A stretch of 64,000 nt of DNA from Mucilaginibacter sp. PAMC 26640 (lineage in GTDB: Bacteria > Bacteroidota > Bacteroidia > Sphingobacteriales > Sphingobacteriaceae): contig CP014773.1 in assembly GCA_001596135.1 (NCBI GenBank), positions 5,456,001-5,520,000 of the forward strand, in the 5' to 3' direction. Made by a program: the position numbers and the translations under genes. Below are positions 26,084 to 34,991 of the stretch, piece by piece. Under the pieces are notes generated by a model. It searched no databases. It was not told the DNA's origin and was given only the letters and a program-made list of their open reading frames with translations. Numbering within the stretch: the stretch's first letter is position 1; each line of letters opens with the position of its first letter.

Positions 26084-26668
26084 TTAACCTATAGCGCCAT
26101 CCAGATTGAAACAATTGCGGCAACGGGGTTCGTAGCTTTCTTTTTCACCTAGCAAGATTTGGCTTTCATCAGGAACCAGGCGGTAAGAGTTGAGGGCGGG
26201 GCTGCCACATTTTACGCATACGGCATGCAGCTTGGTAACAGATTCGGCCATGGCCATTATTTCGGGCATCGTGCCAAATGGGCGGCCTTTAAAATCCATG
26301 TCCAAGCCTGCTACTATTACGCGTACACCACTGTTAGCCAGGGTACTTACTACCCGCGGCAGGTCCGCATCAAAAAATTGCGCTTCATCAATACCCACTA
26401 CCTGTACCTTACTTCCCAAAGGCAAAATAGCAGCGGCTTTTTCTACCGCGTTTGATGGTATAGAGTTAAGATTATGAGATACAAGAGCGCTTTTATCATA
26501 ACGGGTATCAGCCACGGGGCTGTAGATCTCTACATTTACTTTTGCTATCCGTGCACGGTTAACCCTCCTGATCAATTCTTCGGTTTTGCCCGAAAACATC
26601 GATCCGCAGATCACTTCTATACTCCCGCCAATCTCATTACGCCTTCTAAAAACTTCCTCGGTATACAA
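26084..26668 (-). CDS. tdk: Thymidine kinase
   Basis: This 194-residue type II thymidine kinase phosphorylates thymidine with ATP for the DNA precursor salvage pathway. The P-loop GSMFSGKTEEL lies at 22-32 with Lys28. VGIDEAQFFD contains the catalytic-region Asp-Glu pair. Two CxxC-type pairs (VKCGSP region and RCRNCF) form the structural zinc site. Length is typical. It is divergent from the acidic protein gene at 26746, with a 77-base spacer. Confidence 0.95.
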   Translation of the reverse strand: MYTEEVFRRRNEIGGSIEVICGSMFSGKTEELIRRVNRARIAKVNVEIYSPVADTRYDKSALVSHNLNSIPSNAVEKAAAILPLGSKVQVVGIDEAQFFDADLPRVVSTLANSGVRVIVAGLDMDFKGRPFGTMPEIMAMAESVTKLHAVCVKCGSPALNSYRLVPDESQILLGEKESYEPRCRNCFNLDGAIG

Positions 26669-26745
26669 ATCTCAAAACTTTTGTGGGGGGCTAATATCAG
26701 AATTTTATACTATTTTTGATTAGCAATTTTCCTAACAAAATAGTG

Positions 26746-27888
26746 ATGAAGCAACAGGAAGTTTTTAAGAAGATAGGTGTAATTATACAGGAAATAAATG
26801 AACAATATGAGTACCTGCAGGGTACAGCAGAAAACCTGAACGACCTTGAACTTGAGCTATTTGTTGCCAATACGCACTTTTTAAAAGACCATGGCGAAAT
26901 ACTGAGAAAGCTTAACGCGATAAAAAGCCAGCCCATTACCAAAAGCAGTATTAAAGACGAACCTAAGTGGTTTGAGCCCGTTGTGCAACCCGCAAAACCT
27001 GTTGCCGCGCCTTTCAAGCCGGAGCCCGCCAAACCTGCAAATAATGAACAAATCAAATTTGAAATAATAAAGTCAGAAGATGTAGCGCCTGTTGTGGAAC
27101 CTGCTGCATCGATCGATTTAAGCAGCGATACCTCCGACGGCAGCTATTCTTTTGAACGGGAAGAACCAGAAGCCATAAGACATGAATTGGTGCTGGATGA
27201 GGCTGATACCTTTGAAGACGAAGGGGAAACACCCAGCCAGGATGAGATATTGTTAACACCAGTTGCCGAAATTGAAACTAAAGAGAAGGCAACAGAGGAA
27301 GAAGCTGAACAGTTAGACGAGGTTGATGCAAAAACAGAGGTAGTTAAATACCGCAAAGAACAAACAGCCCCGGAATTGCAAATTATTGTATTGCCTGAAT
27401 CTGAAAAAGCAAATGAGCCTATCAGCTGGCAGCCAGCAAAAGATGTAACCAAAAACGCTGTCGCTGAAAGTATGGAAGACATCCAGGTAGACAACTTAAA
27501 GGCCTATGTAACAGAAGAACAAACCATTGTAGCGCTTCCTGCTCATCAGGATTCGCCTGCAATTGAAGAGGATGATAAAGTACTTACCCTCAATCAACGA
27601 TTATCTGCACAGCGCAAAGAACAAGCTGTTAAACCAACAGAAGCTATAGAACCACTTGCAGATATTAAATCAGCCATCAATTTAAACGACAAATTACTCT
27701 TTGTAAAAGACTTGTTTAAAGGCTATAACCTGGCATATACCGAGGCTATTGAAATAGTGAACCGCTTTAGCACCTTTGAAGAAGCCGACCGCTTCCTGAA
27801 AAATAATTACGTTACCAAAAATAACTGGGAAGCCAAAAAAGAAACCTCGGATAAGTTTTACGCGTTGTTAAAGCGGCGTTACGCTTAA
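26746..27888 (+). CDS. Acidic protein with conserved helical C-terminus, unknown
   Basis: A 380-residue cytoplasmic protein I cannot name. Residues 1-60 look like a coiled-coil (KKIGVIIQEINEQYEYLQGTAENLNDLELELFVANTHFLKDHGEIL). The middle, about 70-290, is low-complexity and strongly acidic, rich in Glu, Pro, Ala and Val, and probably disordered. The C-terminal 70 residues are well-ordered (NDKLLFVKDLFKGYNLAYTEAIEIVNRFSTFEEADRFL) and look like the conserved part. The start at 26746 fits the coiled-coil; Met 26716 lies in the shared spacer with thymidine kinase. A scaffold or adaptor role is plausible but unproven. Confidence 0.75.
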   Translation: MKQQEVFKKIGVIIQEINEQYEYLQGTAENLNDLELELFVANTHFLKDHGEILRKLNAIKSQPITKSSIKDEPKWFEPVVQPAKPVAAPFKPEPAKPANNEQIKFEIIKSEDVAPVVEPAASIDLSSDTSDGSYSFEREEPEAIRHELVLDEADTFEDEGETPSQDEILLTPVAEIETKEKATEEEAEQLDEVDAKTEVVKYRKEQTAPELQIIVLPESEKANEPISWQPAKDVTKNAVAESMEDIQVDNLKAYVTEEQTIVALPAHQDSPAIEEDDKVLTLNQRLSAQRKEQAVKPTEAIEPLADIKSAINLNDKLLFVKDLFKGYNLAYTEAIEIVNRFSTFEEADRFLKNNYVTKNNWEAKKETSDKFYALLKRRYA

Positions 27889-27890
27889 CA

Positions 27891-28790
27891 TTATCTGGCG
27901 TTTATTATTCTGCGTTTGTAAAGCTGCCTGAGTATTTCATGCCGCCCGGTATCTATAACTCTGTCCATTTGGAGCAGACTGTCCTTTGTGAAGCTATAGG
28001 TATAGCTGATTTTCTGATGATTGCCGGTGGTGAAATTTAATTGGTGCTTATGCTCGTCCAATTCGTAGTTGATACCATTCTGCTCATAAGTGGTATCAAT
28101 AAGTTCGGTATAACTACCATAGGCACCATAATAAGCCTTCAACTCTTTCGGCTTTTGCAAACTACCGCCTATAGATTCTGAAATAAGCGTCCATTCGTTC
28201 GGATGATGATTTAGCCAATCGCCTGTCAAAAAATTGCGCTGTGACCGATACGCCAGCAATTGATTCAACGATAAAAAACAAGCACATCCTACCAGCAAAA
28301 CATTTATCAATATTTCCCAGGGTGCAAATCTCAACTTCAGCCTGCCAACCACTATCCATAAAATCGCACCTATCCTTCTACATTCAAAAACCAATATCAG
28401 GCAGTTTAACAGCAATAATACCAGGGATAGATTTTTAGTGCCTTCCCACAGGTTGAGCGCCATATTGATCAGGTATATATTTAAGGTAACTGGTAGCATT
28501 AAAATAGCACCTGCAAGCGTAGTTCGCCTGAATAATAGTAACAATGCAGGAATTAGTTCCAAAAACCCTAATAATATTTGAAACCAATCAGAATAGCCCA
28601 GAAACGCCCATGCAATATTTTTTCCGGAAACAGACTCGAGAGGACGCTGCCAAAGGGCAAATGGTAAAATGACAAATTGGGTCCTTAAAATTTTTGAAAG
28701 TGCATAAGCGATCATGCGAAGGCCCAGCAGATATCTTGCTATACCGAGATAAAGGTCCTTTTTTTTTAGGAATGCCAGAATGCTATTCAT
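27891..28790 (-). CDS. DoxX-like membrane protein
   Basis: A 299-residue protein with about six hydrophobic segments in the first 190 residues and a 110-residue soluble C-terminal domain. The membrane part (YLGIARYLLGLRMIAYALSKI, WFQILLGFLELIPALLLLF, TTLAGAILMLPVTLNIYLIN) resembles the DoxX family. The C-terminal part is predicted beta-rich and carries no recognised motif. It lies 55 bases downstream of rodA on the same strand and may belong to the end of the rod-shape operon. Function unknown. Confidence 0.65.
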   Translation of the reverse strand: MNSILAFLKKKDLYLGIARYLLGLRMIAYALSKILRTQFVILPFALWQRPLESVSGKNIAWAFLGYSDWFQILLGFLELIPALLLLFRRTTLAGAILMLPVTLNIYLINMALNLWEGTKNLSLVLLLLNCLILVFECRRIGAILWIVVGRLKLRFAPWEILINVLLVGCACFLSLNQLLAYRSQRNFLTGDWLNHHPNEWTLISESIGGSLQKPKELKAYYGAYGSYTELIDTTYEQNGINYELDEHKHQLNFTTGNHQKISYTYSFTKDSLLQMDRVIDTGRHEILRQLYKRRIINAR

Positions 28791-28844
28791 TGCAATAATG
28801 TTAGATCAGTATCCTAATGTAACTATTAATATCGGCAATAAAAG

Positions 28845-30119
28845 CTAAGCGTATATAATCCCCATCCGGTTACTATCCAATTTTAGCAGAATAAAAAGCA
28901 GGATGGTAAAGCTCCATAAAGATGAACCCCCATAGCTGATAAACGGTAAAGGAATACCTATAACGGGCATTACGCCTATAGCCATAGCAATATTGATGAG
29001 CACGTGGAAGAAAATAATGGATGCCACACCATATCCATAAATCCTGGAGAAGGGCGCGCGCTGCCTTTCGGCAATTAAAATGATCCTGAGCAATAAAAAA
29101 AGGTAAAGACCCAACACTACTACTGACCCTGCAAAGCCCCACTCCTCCCCAACAGTGCAAAAAATAAAATCGGTACTTTGAGCAGGTACAAAAGCATATT
29201 TGGTTTGTGTGCCCTGTAAATAACCTTTCCCGAACACCCTGCCGGAACCGATAGCAATCTTAGCCTGGTTTTGGTTATAACCTACGCCCCTGTTATCCTT
29301 GGTAAGCCCAAGCACTACATCAATACGTTTCTTTTGGTGCGGCTTTAGTACATGATCATACAAAGGTTTCACACCAAAAACAAATGCTATACTAATAGCG
29401 GCCCCAATAATGATCTTGAAAACCAACGGCCTGTTACGCTTAATAGAAAGCACAATAAGGCTGGTAACAGCTATAATTGCTATCACTACATAAAAATGAT
29501 TCAGCAATAGCGATGACACAAAAAGGGTGATTAGCAGCCCTATTACAATTAAAAAGTATGGTGAAAGCCCCTCCCTGTACAACACAAATATCAGCGAACA
29601 AAACACCAGTGTAGAGCCATCATCCGGCTGCATCTTAATCAGCAACATAGGCAGCAGGATAATGCCACCCGCTATGAGGAATGATTTTGGATCTGTTACC
29701 TTAACATTGGTTGCGCTCAGGTATCGCGCCAGCAGCAAACAGGTTGCAAATTTTGCAAATTCGGAGGGTTGGAGCCTGAAACCGCCGCCTATGTTTATCC
29801 AGGCCTGGTTTCCCCCAACGTTTCTGCCGACGACCAGCACAACCAGTAGCAGCAACACCGTAATGATATACACAGCCGGTGCCAGTGCCGATAAGAACTG
29901 GCTCTCTAACAACAAAATAACGGTAGCTAAAACAAGCGCCGTCAAAATAAACACGAATTGTTTACCGTACTCCGTATCCAGATCGATGATACTGGGATTA
30001 TTTTCATCAAAAACTGCGGCATGAATATTAAACCAGCCAATAATGCAAAGGCACACGTAAATCAATACCGTTAGCCAATCTACATTTAAAAAAAAGCTGC
30101 GCTGCTGATTATTGCTCAT
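28845..30119 (-). CDS. rodA: Rod-shape peptidoglycan polymerase RodA
   Basis: This 424-residue SEDS glycosyltransferase polymerises lipid II into glycan strands for side-wall growth, working with PBP2. About ten membrane helices are visible. Conserved stretches include GGGFRLQPSEFAKFATCLLLARYL, MQPDDGSTLVF with the essential Asp, GYNQNQAKIAIGSGRVFGKGYLQGTQ, FVPAQSTDFIFCTVGEEWGF and GIPLPFISYGGSS. Its start overlaps the PBP2 end by 11 bases, so the pair is translationally coupled. Confidence 0.96.
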   Translation of the reverse strand: MSNNQQRSFFLNVDWLTVLIYVCLCIIGWFNIHAAVFDENNPSIIDLDTEYGKQFVFILTALVLATVILLLESQFLSALAPAVYIITVLLLLVVLVVGRNVGGNQAWINIGGGFRLQPSEFAKFATCLLLARYLSATNVKVTDPKSFLIAGGIILLPMLLIKMQPDDGSTLVFCSLIFVLYREGLSPYFLIVIGLLITLFVSSLLLNHFYVVIAIIAVTSLIVLSIKRNRPLVFKIIIGAAISIAFVFGVKPLYDHVLKPHQKKRIDVVLGLTKDNRGVGYNQNQAKIAIGSGRVFGKGYLQGTQTKYAFVPAQSTDFIFCTVGEEWGFAGSVVVLGLYLFLLLRIILIAERQRAPFSRIYGYGVASIIFFHVLINIAMAIGVMPVIGIPLPFISYGGSSLWSFTILLFILLKLDSNRMGIIYA

Positions 30120-32112
30120 CTTCCTTTCGTTTTGGCAACATAGCAGTAGGCTTAGCTAAAGGCTCTTTTTTTACAGGTAGGTTTGATGCCGCCTTCAATT
30201 TGAGGTTAGCTAAAGAATCAGCTTTTATTTTTTTCAAACTATCAGCTATATGTATTTTCCTTTTTTCTGCAGGCGTTAATGTTACTGCCGGCATCAGGTT
30301 AGCATTCATATAATATTCCGGATAAATGCCGGACGGCCTCGTGGTGATGGTATCTTTCAAATACTTTTCAACAATAAAGCTGGCAATAGGCGCCGCCCAG
30401 GTAGCCCCCTGACCGGAATTTTCAACAATTACCGCAATTGCAATTTTAGGATTATCGCGCGGAGCAAAGGCAACAAATACAGAGTTGTCACCCTTATTTT
30501 TCACTTCCGCCGTTCCGGTTTTACCGCACATGATGATGCCCGGGATTTTTGACCCGGCGGCCGTACCCACATCCACCACACTTTGCATACCAGATATTGC
30601 GGGTGCAAAATACTGCGAATCTACACCCACGTAATTACGCACCGTATATTCATGCTTAATTACCTGCTTATCGCCAATGGCCCTGATGAGGTGAGGATTA
30701 TAATAAAATCCGCGATTGGCTATCGTAGCTTCAATGTTGGCCAATTGCAGCGGTGTTGCGGCTAACTCGCCCTGGCCAATACCTAAGGAAATAACGGTGC
30801 TCGAGCGCCATCCGCCTTTGCGGTACAACTTGTCGTAAAAAGATGCTTTGGGCAAATAACCTTTTCCTTCGCCCGGCAAATCCAAATCCAGGCGTTTACC
30901 TAGCCCAAACTTACTCACACTATTCCGCCAGCTAGTAAAGCTGGTATCGGTTTTACGGGGACCATTACGGTTGATCAGTTTCTCAAATACCATATCAAAA
31001 TACCCATTACAGGAATGCGCTATGGCTTCGCTCAACGTAACATTACCGTGCACCTCGCCATGGAAACACTTAATCTTGCGATTGCCGGCTATGTAATAAC
31101 CCCTGCAATAATAGGCTGTTTGCGGTGTTATCAAGCCCTCTTGCATGGCGATCAAAGCACTTAGCGGTTTAAAGGAAGAACCCGGCGGGTAATACGCCTG
31201 GGTCGGTCGGATAAAAAATGGTTTGTGTGGATCTTTATAAAGTGCAGCTGCATTATTGCCGCGCTCTTTGCCAACCAACAGGTTGGGGTCATAGGTAGGG
31301 CTGCTCACAAAGCACAGGATCTCACCGGTGGATGGTTCGATCGCTACGATGCTGCCAACCTTTTTACGCATCAATTCTTCCCCAAGCTTCTGGATCCGCA
31401 TATCAAGCGAAGAAACCAAACGTTCACCCGCCACTGCACTGGTATCGAAAGCGCCGTTGGCATAAGAGCCCTTATTGGTATTGCGCGAATCTACCATCAT
31501 GTTTTGTACACCGCGCTGGCCTCGCAATGCGGTTTCGTAAGATTTCTCAACACCGGTTATACCAATATAATCACCGGGTGTGTAGTAACCGCCTGATCTT
31601 TTAATTATAGGGTCGGTAACTTCACCGATATAACCCAAAAACTGCGCTGCTGAAGAATCAGGGTATTTACGAATAGGGCGCTGCAATGGAAAAAAACCCG
31701 GAAATTCTGAATACCGCTCCTGAAAAGCCGCATAAAGTTGGGGCGAAAGTTGTTTTTCAAAAACGGAGGCCCGCCATGGGGAATACTTTTTGGCTTTGAC
31801 AATCCGCTTATCATAGCCTTCCCTGTCGATACCTAAAAGCTTGCAGAATTCTACGGTATCAAATGGTTTTACCTGCTTAGGGATCACCATAATATCGTAA
31901 ACAGATTCGCTCTGCACCATTATTTTACCATGCCTGTCGGTTATAGGGCCCCTGGCAGGGTACTGGATCATTTTACGGATAACATTTTGGCTGGCGTAAA
32001 GGGCATACCGGTCATCAACCACCTGGATATAAAACAAGCGGCTCAGCAGAATTAAAATAAAAGCTATAAAAATGCCGGCAACAACGTACCGCCGTCCAAA
32101 AAAGATATTCAT
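30109..32112 (-). CDS. mrdA: Penicillin-binding protein 2 (class B transpeptidase)
   Basis: A 667-residue membrane-anchored transpeptidase that cross-links peptidoglycan in the elongasome. One N-terminal membrane segment (about 8-28) is followed by the dimerisation domain and the transpeptidase domain with SSFK (Ser312, Lys315), an SCN motif in IAHSCNGYF, and KTGTAE. The last 60 residues are a lysine/alanine-rich tail (KIKADSLANLKLKAA) beyond the normal domain, probably disordered. It overlaps rodA by 11 bases and mreD by 4. Confidence 0.96.
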   Translation of the reverse strand: MNIFFGRRYVVAGIFIAFILILLSRLFYIQVVDDRYALYASQNVIRKMIQYPARGPITDRHGKIMVQSESVYDIMVIPKQVKPFDTVEFCKLLGIDREGYDKRIVKAKKYSPWRASVFEKQLSPQLYAAFQERYSEFPGFFPLQRPIRKYPDSSAAQFLGYIGEVTDPIIKRSGGYYTPGDYIGITGVEKSYETALRGQRGVQNMMVDSRNTNKGSYANGAFDTSAVAGERLVSSLDMRIQKLGEELMRKKVGSIVAIEPSTGEILCFVSSPTYDPNLLVGKERGNNAAALYKDPHKPFFIRPTQAYYPPGSSFKPLSALIAMQEGLITPQTAYYCRGYYIAGNRKIKCFHGEVHGNVTLSEAIAHSCNGYFDMVFEKLINRNGPRKTDTSFTSWRNSVSKFGLGKRLDLDLPGEGKGYLPKASFYDKLYRKGGWRSSTVISLGIGQGELAATPLQLANIEATIANRGFYYNPHLIRAIGDKQVIKHEYTVRNYVGVDSQYFAPAISGMQSVVDVGTAAGSKIPGIIMCGKTGTAEVKNKGDNSVFVAFAPRDNPKIAIAVIVENSGQGATWAAPIASFIVEKYLKDTITTRPSGIYPEYYMNANLMPAVTLTPAEKRKIHIADSLKKIKADSLANLKLKAASNLPVKKEPLAKPTAMLPKRKEDEQ

Positions 32113-32627
32113 TTACGCTCTTTACTTTTGAAAAACAACAATCCAGAAACCAACATTAAAAATACGGTTAATATTGAACTTAATAAAAAGCGACTTAGTG
32201 TGTATTGAATTTCCGAAAAGTGAAATACCTCCAGGTTGAAAAGGAAAAAGTGATGGACTGCAGTAAGGATCAGCGCATATGAAAAAAACCACCGGAAACC
32301 CATAATACGAAGTGTCGGTTCCGGCTCATTGTCAAAACCATCCTTCTGTACGGTTATACTAATGAATAGCACTCTTATCAGCGCTAAAAAAACACATGCC
32401 GCAGCATGTAAACCCGGGGTATCGTAAAACATATCGATAACTATTCCCAAGATAAAAGATAGTAAAAACAATACTATATTAGGTGTTTCGAAGGGTAGTA
32501 AAAGAATAAAAAGGATATATAAATAGGGAGTACTCAAATCATATAGCGCCACGTTTTTTAGCAGAAATACCTGCAAAAAAACCAGCGTTACAAAACGGAT
32601 TAAGTTTACCAGGATTATTCTACTCAT
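32109..32627 (-). CDS. mreD: Rod-shape-determining protein MreD
   Basis: A 172-residue membrane protein with five to six hydrophobic helices, placed between mreC and PBP2 as in other Bacteroidota. Sequence landmarks are FLQVFLLKNVALYDLSTPYLYILFILLLPF and the DMFYDTPGLHAAACVFLALIRV segment. It links MreC to the elongation complex. It overlaps mreC by 8 bases and PBP2 by 4. Confidence 0.92.
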   Translation of the reverse strand: MSRIILVNLIRFVTLVFLQVFLLKNVALYDLSTPYLYILFILLLPFETPNIVLFLLSFILGIVIDMFYDTPGLHAAACVFLALIRVLFISITVQKDGFDNEPEPTLRIMGFRWFFSYALILTAVHHFFLFNLEVFHFSEIQYTLSRFLLSSILTVFLMLVSGLLFFKSKERK

Positions 32628-33453
32628 CTTTCTTCTCCTGGGCCTCCAGTCCCGCTTGTTCGGTAGCCATTTTGTTATTTACCACGTAAACATATTCCAG
32701 TTTACCAAAATCAACAGCAAAGTTTATCTCCATATTGAGATAAAGCCCCACGCCTTTTGCATTTAGCTTAGCAACCTTACCAATTGGGATCCCTGCCGGA
32801 AAAAGCGACAACTGCGATGTTACCACCAGCTCGCCAATTTTAGGCTGCGCACTGTTAGATACATCCACCAGCAAACCCTTTTTAGGATCAAGATTATCGC
32901 CCCATTCGGTGTACCCTATTTCTTTTGTGCCGGCAAGCATAGAGCTAAAACGTGTATCCTTGTGGAGCATGGATTGCACGATGGACAAGTGCTCGCCCAC
33001 ATAAACAACCTTGCCCACAACCCCCGTACCGGATATTACACCCATGCCTTTGGCCACGCCATCTTTACTGCCACGGGCAATCGTTAAATAGTTATTTCGC
33101 TTATTTACCGAGTTGTTAATCACCTTTGCATCAATATATTCGTATTGCTGCTTATAAATAGTATCGTTAACTACATGCCGGCCAACGGTATCCAAATATT
33201 TTGATGATCTGAGCTGGTTTCTCAGCAAGGCATTTTCCCGGGCCAAACTATCATTTACTTCTCTCAGTGAAAGGTATCCTTTAAATTCATCAGACCGAGC
33301 GTAAAATTCGCTGGTAAACTTATTAGTACTGTTGATGAAACTGGCCTTTTGAAAAGAATTGTACTTAATATAGATAATAAGCGAGATGATCTCGAAAATG
33401 AGAAATAAAAAGAATGCGTTGTACTTATTAATGAAACTCCAGAGGTTACGCAT
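32620..33453 (-). CDS. mreC: Rod-shape-determining protein MreC
   Basis: This 277-residue bitopic protein bridges cytoplasmic MreB and periplasmic PBP2. A membrane segment (about 10-30) is followed by a coiled-coil (Leu-rich, about 60-90) and the periplasmic MreC beta-domains with NNYLTIARGSKDGVAKGMGVISGTGVVGKV and the LVVTSQLSLFPAGIPIGKV motif. A short charged C-terminal tail follows. The gene is separated from mreB by a 96-base spacer holding an inverted repeat. Confidence 0.95.
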   Translation of the reverse strand: MRNLWSFINKYNAFFLFLIFEIISLIIYIKYNSFQKASFINSTNKFTSEFYARSDEFKGYLSLREVNDSLARENALLRNQLRSSKYLDTVGRHVVNDTIYKQQYEYIDAKVINNSVNKRNNYLTIARGSKDGVAKGMGVISGTGVVGKVVYVGEHLSIVQSMLHKDTRFSSMLAGTKEIGYTEWGDNLDPKKGLLVDVSNSAQPKIGELVVTSQLSLFPAGIPIGKVAKLNAKGVGLYLNMEINFAVDFGKLEYVYVVNNKMATEQAGLEAQEKKDE

Positions 33454-33480
33454 GCTTGGGAGGTTTGAAAGCTGAGTCGG

Positions 33481-33536
33481 GATATCAAGAACCGGGAATC
33501 AGGAAAAGACTTTCTTGGTTCTTGATTCTTGATATC
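33481..33536. repeat. Inverted repeat between mreB and mreC
   Basis: GATATCAAGAA at 33481-33491 is mirrored by TTCTTGATATC at 33526-33536, with further CAAGAACC/GGTTCTTG pairing inside. The composition (repeats of TTCTTGATTCTTGAT) suggests a dispersed intergenic element of this lineage. It may slow transcription between the two genes. Confidence 0.6.
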
Positions 33537-33549
33537 TAATGTCTCTTCT

Positions 33550-34572
33550 CTATTGCATTAAGAACTTAAAGTTACCAATATTTTTAAGGGCTGTGCCGGT
33601 ACCCCGTACTACCGCGCGAAGCGGATCTTCGGCAACGTGCACCGGTAATTTTGTTTTGGCAGCAACGCGCTTATCAAGGCCGCGCAACAATGCACCACCA
33701 CCAGTAAGGTAAATACCCGTTTGATAGATATCCGCAGAGAGCTCCGGGGGCGTTATCTCTAATGCTTTCAAAATCGCTTCTTCAATTTTAGAAATTGATT
33801 TATCAAGACAATGAGCTATTTCGGTGTAAGAAACGGTAATTTGTTTTGGCACACCGGTCATTAAATCACGGCCCTGTACAGCAAAATCTGCAGGTGGTTC
33901 CGATAATTCCGGTAAAGCAGCACCAACTTCTATTTTAATCTTCTCCGCAGTACGGTCGCCTATCATGATATTATGCTGGCGGCGGATGTATTGTACAATA
34001 TCCGAGTCGAAGTTATCCCCCGCTACGCGGATCGACTGGTCGCAAACGATACCCGACAATGCAATAACCGCAATCTCGGTAGTACCACCGCCAATATCGA
34101 TAATCATGTTACCCATAGGTTCTTCTACGTCGATGCCGATACCCACGGCTGCTGCCATTGGTTCATAGATCAGGTATACTTCTTTGGCACCGGCAATTTC
34201 GGCGCTGTCACGTACAGCCCGTTTCTCCACTTCGGTAATACCCGATGGAATACAGATCACCATCCGCAGTGAAGGAAAAAACCACCCTTTACCCTGGTTG
34301 ATCATTTTGATCATCCCGCGGATCATCAGTTCGGCAGCGTTAAAATCGGCAATTACACCATCTTTAAGCGGGCGAACAGTACGGATGTTATCATGGGTTT
34401 TACCCTCCATTTGCATGGCCTGGCGGCCAATGGCAATAACTTTATTAGTTGTACGGTCAAAAGCAACTATTGATGGTTCATCAACAACAACTTTATCATT
34501 ATGTATAATGAGGGTATTGGCAGTACCCAAATCTATGGCGATCTCTTGAGTGAAAAAATTAAATAAACCCAT
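33550..34572 (-). CDS. mreB: Rod-shape-determining protein MreB
   Basis: This 340-residue actin homologue polymerises under the membrane and positions the elongation machinery. It starts with IAIDLGTANTLI and contains IDIGGGTTEIAVIALSG, the connecting EPMAAAVGIGIDV and the C-terminal YLTGGGALLRGLD nucleotide-binding motif. Length is typical. It is the first gene of the mreB-mreC-mreD-PBP2-rodA operon, with a good -7 box upstream. Confidence 0.97.
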   Translation of the reverse strand: MGLFNFFTQEIAIDLGTANTLIIHNDKVVVDEPSIVAFDRTTNKVIAIGRQAMQMEGKTHDNIRTVRPLKDGVIADFNAAELMIRGMIKMINQGKGWFFPSLRMVICIPSGITEVEKRAVRDSAEIAGAKEVYLIYEPMAAAVGIGIDVEEPMGNMIIDIGGGTTEIAVIALSGIVCDQSIRVAGDNFDSDIVQYIRRQHNIMIGDRTAEKIKIEVGAALPELSEPPADFAVQGRDLMTGVPKQITVSYTEIAHCLDKSISKIEEAILKALEITPPELSADIYQTGIYLTGGGALLRGLDKRVAAKTKLPVHVAEDPLRAVVRGTGTALKNIGNFKFLMQ

Positions 34573-34595
34573 GTGGCGTTATTTCAAATATTTTG

Positions 34596-34603
34596 CAAAG
34601 TTA
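34596..34603 (-). promoter_or_regulatory. -7 box of the mreB operon
   Basis: On the minus strand this reads TAACTTTG, a full match to TAnnTTTG, 23 bases before the mreB start. The -33 box is not clear. Confidence 0.5.
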
Positions 34604-34842
34604 ATAATAATGACTACGATTTTTAACGAATATGTTAAGTCCGGTGCGAATTGCAAGAATTAAAACTCTAATAGTTAATAACTCCTGTTTTTAGTAATTC
34701 GTGCCTTTGCGCTCGTTTTATTCTTATTTTGTTTCGTGTAATTTCGTCTTAATTTATCGCATAAACATCATTTACTTTTAGTAAATGTGTATTTAACCCT
34801 AATTGGTATCGATTTATAATTGCTCCTGCTATTTAACCAGTA

Positions 34843-34932
34843 TGGCGTTGCCTCCGGCACGGGTTATCCGCTCATACTGCACAGGCATTAGCCACAGGCC
34901 GATATCCGCTGCTACCCCTAACGCGCAACGCT
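34843..34932 (-). repeat. Structured GC-rich segment, possible dispersed element
   Basis: A GC-rich block with terminal inverted repeats GCGTTGC (34845-34851) and GCAACGC (34925-34931). On the minus strand it contains AGCGGATA twice and a GGCCTGTGGC/GCCTGTG pair. It contrasts in composition with the AT-rich surroundings. It could be a member of a family of AGCGGATA-containing intergenic elements in Bacteroidota, or a small RNA; neither is proven. Confidence 0.4.
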
Positions 34933-34991
34933 ACCAACTAATAAATCAGCTACTTGATTTTTCCTCGCGCACCGTTCGTTGCCCGTTAACT

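Larger units (their letters stand above)
34573..34991. other. Spacer upstream of mreB with a structured segment
   Basis: This 419-base spacer includes the mreB promoter and the structured segment at 34843-34932, both annotated separately. The remainder shows no gene. Confidence 0.5.

Noticed and set aside
28845..34572. Rod-shape operon as something unusual
   Set aside because: Gene order mreB-mreC-mreD-PBP2-rodA is normal for Bacteroidota; only the spacer repeat is notable.
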